NCBI RefSeq assembly: GCF_027580225.2
Contig: NC_073359.2
Coordinates: 16,128,001 to 16,192,000, forward strand
DNA length: 64,000 nt
Direction of reading: 5' to 3'
From: Misgurnus anguillicaudatus
Lineage: Eukaryota > Chordata > Actinopteri > Cypriniformes > Cobitidae
Part shown: positions 12,251 through 23,281 of the stretch, piece by piece
Numbering within the stretch: position 1 is the first letter of the stretch
Layout: each line of letters starts with the position of its first letter
Notes under the pieces: model-generated
Database searches by the model: none
Told to the model about the DNA's origin: nothing
What the model saw: the letters and a program-made list of their open reading frames with translations, nothing else
Position numbers and translations under genes: made by a program

Positions 12251-13129
12251 CAGGGGTGTCCAGACTTTTTTGTGTGGTGATCTACTTTTAAAATGATAAA
12301 GCCGAAAAGATCTACCTGCTAAAAAACACAGTTACATTTTTTAATGACAATTTAAAAGCGTATTAGGACTATATTGCATATCTCTACATTGAATTTAAGG
12401 CTGTCCCCATTAGGCTACTCCATTCTTTTTGAGGAGTTAAAAAAGTCATTGAGTACATGTCAAGTACTGCTTAAAATAGCGGAGATGCAGTTTAGTGAAA
12501 CAAACTAGAAAAAGACAACAGTATCAGAAGCCTCTCTTTAAAAAAAAAGAACAGTGCGACGCGGCTTTCTATTGGTAGGCAACCACTGAGTCAGCTGTCT
12601 TGTCCATCAAATATTGAAGCGTGAGCGCTCTTTTGCTGTTAACTGTCATATTAGCAGAAACTTTAAAAAGAGGGCGTTTACTCTGACCTTGTTTGAGGAT
12701 GAGAGGTGCACAAACACGCAGGAGAGAGTGAGCGAGTGGAGTCCGGTTCTTTAAAGCAACTGTAAACTTCCCTTACCACAACGTAAGGCCCGCCTCTCCC
12801 CTCATTCGATTGGACAATGGAAAGACGTGAATGACGTCGGGCGCTTCTCAGCTCTCAGCGTTCCTTCAAAGGCGCGTGCTGCGGCCGGCGGCAAAAACCG
12901 CAAGGCGCTCAGCGCGCATAAGCATAAACAGCGCGCAAACGCTCCCTGTCCATATAATATCATTCAAAAAAGGCGCCTGCAACTGCCATAAACGCTTTTG
13001 GTGTGATTGGCCCCTCTCTTTATGCCTATTTCGCCCTCTGTTTTCCGATGCTCATGGAGCATCATATACAGTTAACTTATGTGCGATCTACCGGCATTGC
13101 CTTTGCGATCGACGTATTGGACACCCCTA
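12251..13129. mobile_element. hAT-type non-autonomous transposon
   Basis: The left end CAGGGGTGTCCA and right end TGGACACCCCTA are inverted. They are flanked by a perfect 8-bp duplication ATCTACAG (12243-12250 and 13130-13137), the hallmark of hAT insertion. The 879-bp interior has no transposase. Its second half (12830-13080) is GC-rich and contains short spurious frames. Confidence 0.9.
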
Positions 13130-13239
13130 ATCTACAGTATAGTCACATGACTATTACTGCAAATGAATCCCTGATGATCTGGACCAATGAAGCCATGTTT
13201 ACTGCACTTTTCGTTCCTTAGACTTGAATGCGTCAGAGT

Positions 13240-13930
13240 TTCAAAGTTCAAATTTGGTGGCCTCTGATCTGTGAATTTGTATAACGTAAAGATGTAACGT
13301 AAAGTATATATAAGCAAAAAACATCTCAAGGTTGCACTGGGACACATCCTCAGTGATGTATCCTGGGATCATTGGATGTTTCGGGTCTCGCAACATCATA
13401 CAGTCAACCTCGCCCAGTCGACCCAACCGGGGTTGATCAGGCCCCGACTTGCGTCCCAGTAGCAGTCCACGGATCAGCCCTCTTAATCCAAAGTCACCTT
13501 GTGGCCTTCTCTGCAGCTTCACTTGCAAATTGAATGGCCCTCTTCTTGGCCGCCCCTGTAATTCCCAAACGGGTGAGGACTTTGCAAAAAGACCGACCGG
13601 CAAAGCCTCTACAGCCAACTTCTATGGGCTTAAAGAAAATTTTCCAGCTTCTCTCCCTGCATTCCACAACCAAATCCTGGTACTTAGCACGTTTCCTCTC
13701 ATTTGCTTCCTCCATCTGCTCTTCCCAGGGCACGGTAAGTTCCAGCATGATCAGCTGTTTTGAAACCTCTGAGGTAACTATCATGTCTGGGCGGAGACGT
13801 GTTGTTACGATATGCTGAGGGACCCTCAGTTGTTTTGCCAGATCGACCTGCAGCTGCCAGTCCGAGGCATACATGGGTTTCTCTCCAGCTTTAATGAAGG
13901 GGACTGCCTTCTTTGGAGCACGGTAGTTCT
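13240..13930 (-). pseudogene. LINE 3' fragment with restriction-like endonuclease domain
   Basis: On the minus strand 13874-13494 encodes 126 residues including LRPDMIVTSEVSKQ followed by LELTVPWEE, then a Cys/Gly segment (VGCRGFAGRSF). The RPD-x14-E spacing fits the PD-(D/E)XK nuclease at the C-terminus of R2/NeSL-type non-LTR elements. The frame stops at 13494; coding-like sequence resumes in another frame (LGRLGEVDCMMLRDPKHP, to about 13330), so there is a frameshift near 13490. No reverse transcriptase lies upstream, so the copy is 5'-truncated, as LINE insertions often are. The exact clade is uncertain. Confidence 0.65.
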
Positions 13931-13947
13931 TTATATATACAGAAATA

Positions 13948-14048
13948 TGCAGAAAAGTGGAAAAAGCTCAAAATGGCTTTTAATTATATAATTATAATTA
14001 TATATGACCCATTATATATATATATTTAGCTTTTTCCACTTTTCTGCA
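13948..14048. repeat. AT-rich inverted repeat
   Basis: TGCAGAAAAGTGGAAAAAGCT (13948-13968) pairs perfectly with its reverse complement at 14028-14048. The 59-bp spacer is itself AT-rich and partly palindromic. Confidence 0.85.
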
Positions 14049-14060
14049 TAGCATAAAATA

Positions 14061-14760
14061 TCTAAGAGGATATAGAATATGTATATATAAGAGAAAAAGA
14101 AAATGACAAAGCTGGACTCTTAGATCTTTTTATATCACTTCCAAAGAGTAATTTATTCCTATTATATTTTTCTGTGAACTTCTCTAAGGGCATGTGACTC
14201 TCCCCTTTGATACTATTAAAGTAATCACAGAGTTACTGTACGTCGACACAAGGGCTTGAATGAGATTGAACCATGCTGCTGGTGCAGTCAATCTGAACAG
14301 ACCTCAGATAAAATGAAAGCAGAAAAAAGAGAATCCTGGCTGCTTGTAAAAGGTCCAATTAAGAGAATTTGCCTTTAGAAAAGTAAAAGAGAGAAAGGGG
14401 GGGGGGGTCCTATTTCATCTTTAATTCATTAATGTGAGGCATGTGGCAGCTTTAGAACATGTTAGCTTTCAAGCTCTCACCAATTATAGATCCCTTTGTT
14501 ATCCGCCAGTTCTGTATAGAGAAAAAGGAAGGACTTGTCTAATTTTCCCTCCGATACACTTAATGCTATGCTATCACATTATGGTACGAAATAAAAACTA
14601 AAGCATACACAGCCACCATTCCCACCTGACATTTTAGTCCATGGAGCACATCATGATATCCACAATGTGTCTAGTAGGTATGACATTTGCAGGGTGATTC
14701 ACTGGAAAAAATAACATTTTGTCTTGACCATTGAGGGACTAAAAGGGAGAAAAGGAAAAC
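14061..14760. other. intergenic, no gene seen
   Basis: Nothing protein-like. A poly-G run (14397-14407) is the only low-complexity feature. Confidence 0.5.
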
Positions 14761-14765
14761 GAGGG

Positions 14766-14771
<6 letters not shown>

Positions 14772-14837
<66 letters not shown>

Positions 14838-14844
14838 AAATGTA

Positions 14845-14922
<78 letters not shown>
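14772..14922. repeat. (TA)n microsatellite in two tracts
   Basis: Two long TA runs are separated by about 20 bases near 14833-14850. Length is probably polymorphic and may be misassembled. Confidence 0.95.
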
Positions 14923-14927
<5 letters not shown>

Positions 14928-15469
14928 CTGTGTAATTGTATAGGATGAGTATTAAGTATTATTCCTTATTAAATCTGTCGGTTTCATATTTGATGCTGAC
15001 GGGTCAATGTATTGCCGCTATCCTGAACTATGCCATACAGGACAAACTGTGTCTAAAACCTCTCACTATCTCTTATGTAGTGCACTAAATTGGGTGGCAG
15101 CCATTTTGTGGTGGTGTGAAATGAGGTGTGTCATTATGATCGACATTTGTGATTGACAGCTTCTCTGAGCGGACTGTTGGGGCTTGAGGGAAGATTTAAG
15201 ATATAACTAACAATTTATTTTCGATTTCTGTGTTATTTCACACAAAATGAGTTGTTCAGCAGTAAACTGTACTAACCGACTTAAAGGATCTGACGGATAA
15301 CTGAGTTTTTTCCGGTAACTTTAGCTGTGGGCTTTATAAGCGAATTAATCAATGGTAGTAGCTAAGAAAGCACACCTAAAGTAGTTAAAACAGACTGTAT
15401 GAACTAAAGATTGTTAAGTTTGCTGTCCAACACATTGTGATAGACTAGTTGTACTGTTTTTAATATAAT

Positions 15470-15707
15470 GGGGCGGTTTCCCCGGACAGGGATTAGACTA
15501 GTCCTAGACTAAAATCAATGTAAGAGCTGTCCAAACTGAAAACAACTTGCACTGACAAACCTAAAATACATCAGTGCCCTTTGTTTTGTCTCAAAATGCA
15601 CACAAGTGATGTTTTTACCAAGGCATGTTTGTTAAAACGAATTATATTTCCTAATTTACAGCCTAGTCCTGGCTTAAACTAATCCCTGTCTGGGAAACCA
15701 GCCCATA
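15470..15707. mobile_element. GGTTTCCC-family MITE
   Basis: Begins GGGGCGGTTTCCCCGGACAG and ends CTGTCTGGGAAACCAGCCC. The inverted ends and interior match the copies at 11510 and 48806. Confidence 0.75.
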
Positions 15708-16031
15708 GTGCAATATTATGTGTTTTTAAATTTAAGTCGTTAGTTGTATTTGTATTTAACATACTTTATTTTAGCAAGCCAGTCAAATGAGACATTCAAG
15801 GGGCGTGGTTGAATTGGGCGTGCTAGCATGTGAGTAAAAGTTTGATACCGCGTCACCGCCTTCGGCTCCAAACTGATGTTTTTGCGTAATGTGTCAGCAT
15901 CCATTGTTGCACATTTTACGTTCAGTTCATTACAATGGAAGGAAGCAGCATCGCGGCGTCCATCATTTCTTTTAAGTCTATAGCCCTATTCGGATGGGAT
16001 TAGTTTTACAGGGGGACCTCTAAGAAAATCG

Positions 16032-16269
16032 TGTCACGGTTTACAAATGCATTGTTTCCTTCTCGTCTAGTGTTTGTGTTGTGACATGTGCATGTGTGTT
16101 TGTGGGTGTGTGTGTCAGCCATGCTGTCATCAGCTTACCAGCCACAGCTGATTCCAATCATCATCATCATCACCTGCAGCCGATTATCTCTCCCTTTATA
16201 AGCTCACTGATTTCTCATCTCCATTGTCAGATCGTTGTGTTGGTGTCTCTGTGTGTGAGCTGAGGCTGT
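16032..16269 (+). repeat. 5' LTR of gypsy element, 3'-truncated
   Basis: Nearly identical to the 3' LTR from TGTCACGG to GAGGCTGT, then the match stops. Only a few substitutions separate the two copies, so the insertion is not old. Confidence 0.9.
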
Positions 16270-17621
16270 GTTTCCCGTTCGGTGTTGGATTCCTGTGTTT
16301 CATGTTCCGGTTCATTTGTTCTGTGGATAACTCACCGTCTGGCTGTTTGCATCTCTTCAGCGCAGACCGTTCCGAACGTCCGTCTACTCCCGAGTGCATT
16401 TTACCCGAGACCTTAATTGTCTCCACACTCACATGGGAGATCGAATCGAGGGTCAAAACGGCTCTAGAAGGGGTAACGCCTCCGTCCGGGTGTCCACCGA
16501 ATCGCTTATTTGTGCCGGAGGGATTACGGTCCGACGTCATTCGATGGGGTTATTGTTCCAATGTGGCTTGCCATCCAGGGGTAAACCGTACTAAGTTCAT
16601 GGTTAAGCAACGATTTTGGTGGCCACTTATGGCTCGCGACATCCACAGTTTTGTTTTGGCTTGTTCGGTCTGCGCCATTGGTAAGACTTCCAATCGACCA
16701 CCTGATGGGTTACTTCAGCTGCTGCCGGTCCCTTCGAGACCCTGGTCCCATATCGCGCTAGATTTTATGACCGCCCTCCCGCCCTCTCAGGGCAACACGG
16801 TAGTTTTGACCGTGGTGGACCGATTCTCGAAGGCGGCCCATTTCATTCCCTTGCCCAAATTACCCTCAGCCAAGGAAACAGCAGTGACTGTCGTAGATCA
16901 CGTCTTTCGCTTACATGGCCTCCCGACAGACGTGGTCTCCGACAGGGGTCCCCAGTTCGTGTCCAAATTCTGGCGAGAGTTTTGTAAATTATTGGGGGCG
17001 ACTGTCAGTCTGTCCTCTGGGTTTCATCCCCATAGCAATGGTCAAACCGAGCGAGCCAACCAAGATTTGGAGAGAGTGTTGCGATGTTTGGTCTCCAAGA
17101 ATCCTTCTTCCTGGAGTCAACAACTGTCTATGGTGGAGTACGCCCACAATGCCTTACCAGTGTCATCTACGGGCCTATCTCCGTTTGAATGTAGTTTAGG
17201 GTACCAGCCACCTGTTTTTCCCAGTCTGGAATCCGAAGTCGCAGTCCCCTCTGCTCACGCTTTCATCCAGAGGTGCCACCGCACTTGGACTAGAGCCCGA
17301 GAGACTCTACTTCAGGTGGGGGCGCGCACTAAGGCTAAGGCCGATCGCCACCGGTCAAAGCCTCCCGTATACATCGTCGGTCAAAAAGTGTGGCTTTCTA
17401 CCAAGAACATTCCGCTTCGTTCTGTCTCGAATAAACTTGCTCCCAAATTCATTGGCCCATTTGCAGTCACTAAAATCATTAATCCAGTGACTGTCCGCCT
17501 TAATCTTCCTCCAGCGTACAGGAGAATTCATTCCGTCTTCCATATATCCAAAATTAAACCTGTTTTTCGTTCACGGCTTAATCCGCCTGCCCCGGTCCCC
17601 CCCCCCCGCCTCGACTCGTAG
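16224..17621 (+). pseudogene. gypsy pol fragment: integrase
   Basis: This 465-codon frame opens inside the 5' LTR; pol homology starts at about residue 48, so the ATG is accidental. A zinc-binding HHCC module uses H117, H141, C147 and C150. The catalytic triad is D180, D240 (VVSDRGPQF) and E276 (NGQTERANQ), with 35 residues between the last two, the D,D-35-E spacing of integrases. A GPY/F-type module (KFIGPFAVTKI) follows near residue 410. The frame ends early because of a shift in an 11-base C run at 17597-17607; the chromodomain continues in the next frame. Integrase would insert element cDNA into the genome, but this copy cannot mobilise itself. Confidence 0.9.
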
Positions 17622-17820
17622 ATGGGGAACCAACATTTTCGGTCAATCGTATTCTGGATTCTAGACGGAGGGGACACGGATTTCAGTACTTGGTGGACTG
17701 GGAAGGTTACGGTCCGGAGGAGAGAAGTTGGGTGCCTGCTAGAGACATACTAGATCACTCCCTTATCGATGATTTCAATCGACAGGTAAGGAGTTCTGGG
17801 GACGCCAGGAGGCGTCCTTA
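17611..17820 (+). pseudogene. gypsy chromodomain tail, out of frame
   Basis: Directly after the C run, another frame reads [13 protein letters not shown], then [20 protein letters not shown], the aromatic-cage pattern of a chromodomain, and stops at 17818-17820. In chromoviruses this domain sits at the integrase C-terminus and steers insertion toward marked chromatin. Here a frameshift separates it from the integrase. Confidence 0.85.
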
Positions 17821-17833
17821 GAGAGAGGGGTAC

Positions 17834-18153
17834 TGTCATGGTTTACAAATGCATTGTTTCCTTCTCGTCTAGTGTTTGTGTTGTGACATGTGCATGTGTG
17901 TTTGTGGGCGTGTGTGTCAGCCATGCTGTCATCAGCTTACCAGCCACAGCTGATTCCAATCATCATCATCACCACCTGCAGCCGATTATCTCTCCCTTTA
18001 TAAGCTCACTGATTTCTCATCTCCATTGTCAGATCGTTGTGTTGGTGTCTCTGTGTGTGAGCTGAGGCTGTTATTGACTGTCATATCCATTTCCTGATTC
18101 AGTTTAAATAAACACTCATTACTTGCATTTGCTTCCGCTTGTGTTTCATGACA
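17834..18153 (+). repeat. 3' LTR of gypsy element, complete
   Basis: 320 bp from TGTCATGG to CATGACA. It holds a TATA-like TTTATAAG (17997-18004) and the polyadenylation signal AATAAA (18107-18112), in the right order for promoter and poly(A) site. Confidence 0.92.
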
Positions 18154-18377
18154 AATCGTGCTTCTTAGAGGTCCTCTGTGTTTTTAATCCTGTCCGAATC
18201 GGCCATGTCTGTGTTTTTCTCTGACAACCTCCGTAAGAATTCCAGAGCAATTTACCTAGTTTTTCGCTGAACTCAGTCTGTGTTTGCCCGCAATATCTGT
18301 TGAAACGTGGTTCTTTTCTTGTTTTGGCCAATGTGATCTGCAGTAAGGTCTTACTAACACGCATATATTGTAGTTCC

Positions 18378-18682
18378 TGTCACAACCCCATTCTCTGTGC
18401 CCTCATGTTTTCCCCCTGTAATCACTCTCTGGACTTCATTTCCCATCATCCTTCATACTCCTCATCTGATTTTCATTATCATCAGCACACTTGCCAGCAA
18501 TTATCATCAGTCACCATATATATACTTTTACGTTTGTCCTCCTCACTTTGTTGGTCATTGTTTGTTAATGTTTATGTTTTGCAGTAGTATGTACCAGTTA
18601 ATTTGTGTTATTATTAAAAGTATCATTACGTTTATTTCCATCGTCATCATCTTGCCTTCCTCCATCACCACACCTAGAATGA
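18378..18682 (+). repeat. left LTR
   Basis: Begins TGTCACAACCCCATTCTCTG; shares long blocks with 20092-20391, including TCATTATCATCAGCACAC and GGTCATTGTTTGTTAATG. The right border is blurred by substitutions. Confidence 0.82.
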
Positions 18683-19086
18683 CCAACCACAACAGGATTA
18701 CCAGCACCCATTCTCCAGAGGACCTCAAGATATTCACCATTTTCCAGGATGGTCGGCCTCTGGAGGACAATGTGCTGAAATTTATGGACAATGCCCATCA
18801 GGTGAGCTGGAGGGATTCAGCCCTTAACAACTGCTTTCGTTTGGGACTGGATCATGATCTTCAAATTATGGTTTCGCCCGATCTATGTGAAAGGTCCTTT
18901 ATTGATTTCTTCAATTATGTTCTCCAATTAAAGGGCTCTAATTTTGAGATTGATATTGTTCCTGAGAACAAATTTAACATTAATGATCCAGCCCCAAACC
19001 GAAACCATCCTCCAGTTCACCATAACCATCACCCAGTGACTTCCACCTCATCCTACCTTCACCAGTACCCGGTTCGAACCCCATGA
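18679..19086 (+). CDS. gag-like protein fragment of LTR element
   Basis: From an ATG just after the left LTR the frame reads about 135 residues. An acidic-aromatic core (DLKIFTIFQDGRPLEDNVL ... RDSALNNCFRLGLDHDLQIM) resembles the helical capsid-type region of retrotransposon gag proteins. The tail is His/Pro-rich. The same frame is open upstream through the LTR, but coding there is unlikely. Function is inferred from position and composition only; no zinc knuckle is seen. Confidence 0.5.
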   Translation: MTNHNRITSTHSPEDLKIFTIFQDGRPLEDNVLKFMDNAHQVSWRDSALNNCFRLGLDHDLQIMVSPDLCERSFIDFFNYVLQLKGSNFEIDIVPENKFNINDPAPNRNHPPVHHNHHPVTSTSSYLHQYPVRTP

Positions 19087-19108
19087 GATCTGCAACCTCC
19101 TTCATCAG

Positions 19109-20135
19109 GTGGCCATCACCATTCCTGCCTCTGTTCCCTGCGAGCCGCAGACTCGCCCCTCTGATCCCCGCGAGATGAAGACTCACTCCTCTGTTCCCAG
19201 CCAGCTGAAGACTCGCTTATCTCTGCCCCGCGAGCTGAAGACTTCCTCCTCTGTTCCTCGAGAGAAGACCTTCACGCCTGTATCTGTTCCCCGTGAGATG
19301 AAGAATCCTAGAATGATGTCAAGTCTGGAGGATTCTCAAATGATGTCTGTGCGGGCGGCCGGAATCCTGAGTCTGGTTAGGTTCCTTTGAGTTCCGTGCT
19401 TCCCATGTTTGCCATGGCTCTGTGGTGTATGTGGTCTGCTTACTGCTCTTCAGTTTCCTGTGAGTACTCTCAAGCCAACGAACCTGAATCGCCTGACTTA
19501 CTTGAATTGCCTGAATCAACTGACTTGCCTGAATGCACCCGAGCACCCTGAACTCCCTGCCCGGCCTAAGGTGGCCATTTCCGAGTGCCCGGAACTCTCT
19601 GCCCGGCCCAAGATGGTCGTTTTCTGGTCCCTGAACTCTCTGCCCGGCCCAAGATGGTCGCTCTCAAATACCCTGAACACTAGGTCTGTCCCAAAGAATT
19701 TTGGGGGGCCATACCACCACGGTCGCAGTGACCGTGAGCTCTTCGTGCTCACCAGTCCTCAGAGTCATGGTCACTGTGACATTTGGTGCCCTGCCAGTGG
19801 CTCCTGTTCTGCCGGCACCTCCTGTCCTGGACGTTCCTCCGGCGCTCCCTGTCCTGCCCTGCCCTCGCATCTGTGACCACCCGTCCTGCCCTCGCCTTCG
19901 TGGCCACCCGAACTGCCAGCGCCTCCGTGGCCACCTAAACTGCCTGTGCCTCCGTGGCCACCAGTGCGGGCAGCACCGGGTTGACCCCGGTCCATCTGGA
20001 CCATTCTGGGGGTTTCCGTGTCCAGTCCTAGCCTCTAGGATACCCACCCCCCTCCCAGGTAGTACTTTGTTCCTTTACCAGGTGCAAGGACTTTCACAAC
20101 CTCATTCTCTGTGCCCTCATGTTTTTCCCCTGTAA
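19109..20135 (+). pseudogene. degenerate repeat-peptide region of LTR element
   Basis: Three overlapping frames (19109-19390, 19409-19876, 19701-20135) each carry short repeats: first variants of VPRE(M/L)KT, then (E/N)LSARPKM-like units at 19555-19660, then CP-R-GH-like units at 19870-19970. The frame changes between blocks, suggesting a once longer repetitive ORF broken by indels. I do not recognise a function. Confidence 0.45.
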
Positions 20136-20391
20136 TCACTCTCTGGACTTTATTTCCCATCATGCTTCACTCTCCTCACCTGATCTTCATTATCATCAGC
20201 ACACCTGCAAGCAATTATCATCAGTCACCATATATATACTCTGTTTGTCATCCTCCCTTTGTTGGTCATTGTTTGTTAATGTTTATGTTTTGCAGTTGTA
20301 TGTACCAGTTCATTTGTGGTATTATTAAAAGTATCATTCTGTTTATTTCCATCGTCATCATCTAGCCTTCCTCCACCACCAGACCCTGACA
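20092..20391 (+). repeat. right LTR
   Basis: Copy of the left LTR ending AGACCCTGACA; the first bases are mutated (TTCACAACC for TGTCACAACC). Confidence 0.82.
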
Positions 20392-20399
20392 AGTCCCAT

Positions 20400-21551
20400 T
20401 CATTCAGATATGGATGTTTTTTCATTCTGCGAAATAAAACAATTAAATCAAGACGAGCTGAATTTCAAACACTGTTAAGCCTGGCCATTGTAATATCAGT
20501 ATAAGGTAAACTCAACCTTATTTTTTTCAACTCTGGAATGGTAATGTTAATTAATAAAGATAATAAATTGTTATTAATCATTAATTCTTCATTTCTTTGG
20601 GTTCATTATAAGCAGCCAGTTATTTAAAACATGTAGGCTACTATAGTAGAATTTGTATACGTTCTATTGATTTGGTAAAATTAAATTAAGAAATTACATG
20701 TTCTGTAATCATTTTAAATTTAAAGCAAAATATCAAACATTACAAACACACGTATCCAGAGCTCGCGATCTGCAACGCCCAAACGCAAGAAACAGACACT
20801 CCCCTCTATGGAATAGCCTTAAAATTTATCCCATCCGAATCTGTACATGAAATCACAGACGTCGTGGGGGACACGTTGAAACTCAAACGTCGTTTGGAAA
20901 ACGTATCCCGTCCGAATAGTGCTTATGTGTCCAAAACCTGAGTAATTGACTTAATTCCCTACATTTTTTCACTCTTTTTACCCATCACCCTTAGCATTTA
21001 TATAATCTTTGATAGCCATCTAAACACAGGCCAGATGTCTAGGCTAAAACAATTGGTAATAGTGAAGGAGTGAACGCGTGAGCAACATCGGATTTCAGTG
21101 CCCTTATTGCGTTATAGCCATATTGTGTTCAATAAGACCTGTATACTAAAGTGTATACTAAAGCTAAACAAACACAGATGACATATACCATTAGTGAGTT
21201 GTCTTCTTATTTGATTAATTTGTAATGTTTATGAAGTGATGATAACATGCTGATACAGGGTAATGAAGCATGTGAACCAATAAACACAGCCTCGTCTTTG
21301 TGTTCTCATAATCTTTGTGGATTCAAGAAGACGTCAAAAGGTAATTGCTAAGTCAATAACACAAATTTGGGGCACTGAGTTTATTTTGTTTTTGCCTGTT
21401 TAACACAGCAAACAAAATTCAATCCCTTTGCAGGAAAATAATGACAAAACTTTTCCACTTGCCAGCAGAACACTTAGCAAAACAAAGAAAAAAGCTAATA
21501 GCTGTGTCGCTTGCAAGTTTGGCTTATGTTATGGCTCTGTGCTTTACATGC
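20400..21551. other. intergenic, no gene seen
   Basis: Holds the right end of the split DNA element (to 20922), then AT-rich sequence with no protein-like frame. Confidence 0.5.
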
Positions 21552-22469
21552 ATTGTGGGTAGTGTTGGGGAAAGTTCCTTTTGAAAGTAATGCATTATAA
21601 TATTAAGTTACTCCACAAAAAAAGTAACTAATTGCATTACTTAGTTACTTCTCATGGAAAGTAATGCTTACATTACTTTTAAGTTACTTTTGCGTTACTT
21701 TTAACTGTATATAATGATATATAACTGTATATAATGATATATATATATATATATACATCGTGCGTGCATTATTTTCTTATAATTTAAAGGACCAGAGTCA
21801 ATTATTCCTGTTACCACAAACATCGCTCTGGTGCCTATTTTTAAGACATTTGACAGGGTAGGTGGGCGGTTTACAGAAAAATAATCAACACCCATGGAAT
21901 ATTGACTGGGTGAGTCGCGCCCCTTCCTGGGTTCCACCTCGAGGAGGTCCCAAAAGTACCCCAATGACCAGACACACGAGAGAAAGTTAAGTAAAATGTA
22001 ACAACTTTATTTATTTAAATAATTTAAAATGACTTGGGGGGGAGGGAAAGGGAATCTAAAATCAAGTCTCTCTCTTCCTCTCCTCCAGGGAGAGACGGGG
22101 GTCAAGAGACGGGGGCGTGACGGGTCGTCCAGACGACAAGGGTGAGGGCCAACAGGGAAAAGACAGGACGGAGCTCCTTCGTCCCTGTCACACCTCCTGC
22201 ACTTTTATTGATCCCGTGGCACCCTTCTCTTCCTCCTGAAGGCAAAGAAACACACGATGAATACTAGGGGAATAGGTAAACGGCACTACCTTAATCCACT
22301 GTCCCCAACGTCCACAGGCCCGTCTCCAGCGGCCTCGTTCTCCTGTTCAAATAGTGGTGGGCGTTAGTGTCCGTACGTCCTCTCCTGCGTAGAACCTTTT
22401 GGATACCCGGACATAGATGGGTAAGTAACAAGAGATGTCGATATTTTCCTCCTCTCTAGATCTCTGTGA

Positions 22470-22770
22470 ACACAAAGGGAGTTAACTCTGGCTCTGGTGC
22501 AGGTAAATATTGTGGCTCGCCGTATTCCTTCACTCTAGACACTCAGATGGTGGAAGGTGAGTTAGCTTTAGCTCTGGGCACAGGTAAATATCGTTCTTTG
22601 CCGTATTCCTTCTCTCTAGGCGCTCAGAAAGTACAAGGTGAGTAAGCTTTAGCTCTAGGTACAGGTAAGTATCGTTCGTCGCCGTATTCTTTCTCTCTAG
22701 GCGCTCAGAAGATGCACGGTAAGTAAGCTTTAGCTCTGGGTACAGGTAAGTATCGTTCGTCGTTCTAATC
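22470..22770 (+). repeat. 81-bp tandem repeat with splice-site-like units
   Basis: AGGTAA(A/G)TAT occurs at 22501, 22582, 22663 and 22744, a period of exactly 81. Between them are three units of polypyrimidine-CTAG, 18 bases, then GTGAGTTAG, GTGAGTAAG or GTAAGTAAG. The 18-base blocks lie at 22539-22556, 22620-22637 and 22701-22718. Confidence 0.85.
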
Positions 22771-23281
22771 TTCTTACTTTAGGCTTTTTTGCCATACAAA
22801 AGTGAGTTAACTAGAACGCTGTACAGTACCTCATCGATGGATGCATACACCACTATGTCCTCAGGGCCGAGGCTGGCGGCGGGCAGCTATAGGATTTTGG
22901 GCGACTACAGCTCTCACTCGTTCCAATAGGAGCTCCCCGGACCTGTGGGCAGGTACAGACAGCAGAAAGAGACGGCACAGCACTGCAAAGCTTTAAGTGC
23001 ACACACGTCAAAGTTAAAGCTCACCCACGGCACTCCACACACACTCTAGTGATCCAATAAGGTCTGTACTCTTCACCGGGTTGAGGCCCGTCCTTAGGGG
23101 AAACTTGGATTTGCTGTACACACACAATATTCAACCAATCGGTCAGGCCCGCAAGACAACCAGGCCTAATCGGACGCTTCCTCTTCTCCACTGATGTCCT
23201 CACACACAGTGGTCAGATCTACACAACAGCTGTACTTTGCATTTATAAGGCCCAATCATGAGAACATGGCAAACATCAAGA

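Larger units (their letters stand above)
16032..18153 (+). mobile_element. Ty3/gypsy chromodomain retrotransposon, internally deleted
   Basis: Two LTRs beginning TGTCA(C/T)GGTTTACAAATG bound the element, with a perfect 5-bp duplication AATCG (16027-16031 and 18154-18158). Inside, only the integrase and chromodomain part of pol remains; gag, protease, reverse transcriptase and RNase H are missing. The 5' LTR lacks its last 80 bp, so the deletion removed the LTR end, the primer-binding site and most of the coding region. A purine-rich stretch (AGAGAGAGGGGTAC) just before the 3' LTR fits the polypurine tract. Confidence 0.92.
18378..20391 (+). mobile_element. non-autonomous LTR retrotransposon with gag-like and repeat-rich interior
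   Basis: Two direct LTRs of about 300 bp enclose 1.4 kb. The flanks AGTTCC and AGTCCC agree at five of six bases, a weak target duplication. The interior encodes a gag-like segment and then degenerate peptide repeats; no protease, reverse transcriptase or integrase is present. Confidence 0.78.
15982..20922. mobile_element. DNA element split by two LTR retrotransposons
   Basis: The left end AGCCCTATTCGGATGGGAT (about 15983) is inverted against CGTATCCCGTCCGAATAGTGC near 20902-20922. An internal reverse copy of the same motif sits at 18192-18210 (ATCCTGTCCGAATCGGCC). The body was interrupted at 16031 by a gypsy element and at 18377 by a second LTR element. Removing both leaves a short palindromic unit. 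The family is not identified. Confidence 0.5.

Noticed and set aside
14724..14948. Frame through the (TA)n tract
   Set aside because: A YI repeat forced by the dinucleotide run.
18555..18798. Minus-strand frames within the left LTR and gag start
   Set aside because: Antisense of the LTR element with no domain or splice support.
19664..20047. Minus-strand Gly/Arg/His-rich frames
   Set aside because: They are the antisense of the plus-strand repeat-peptide region of the LTR element, which has better context.
22470..22770. Regular 81-bp repeats could look like a CRISPR array
   Set aside because: The whole unit repeats with no unique spacers, there are only about 3.6 copies, and the context is a vertebrate LTR-like element.
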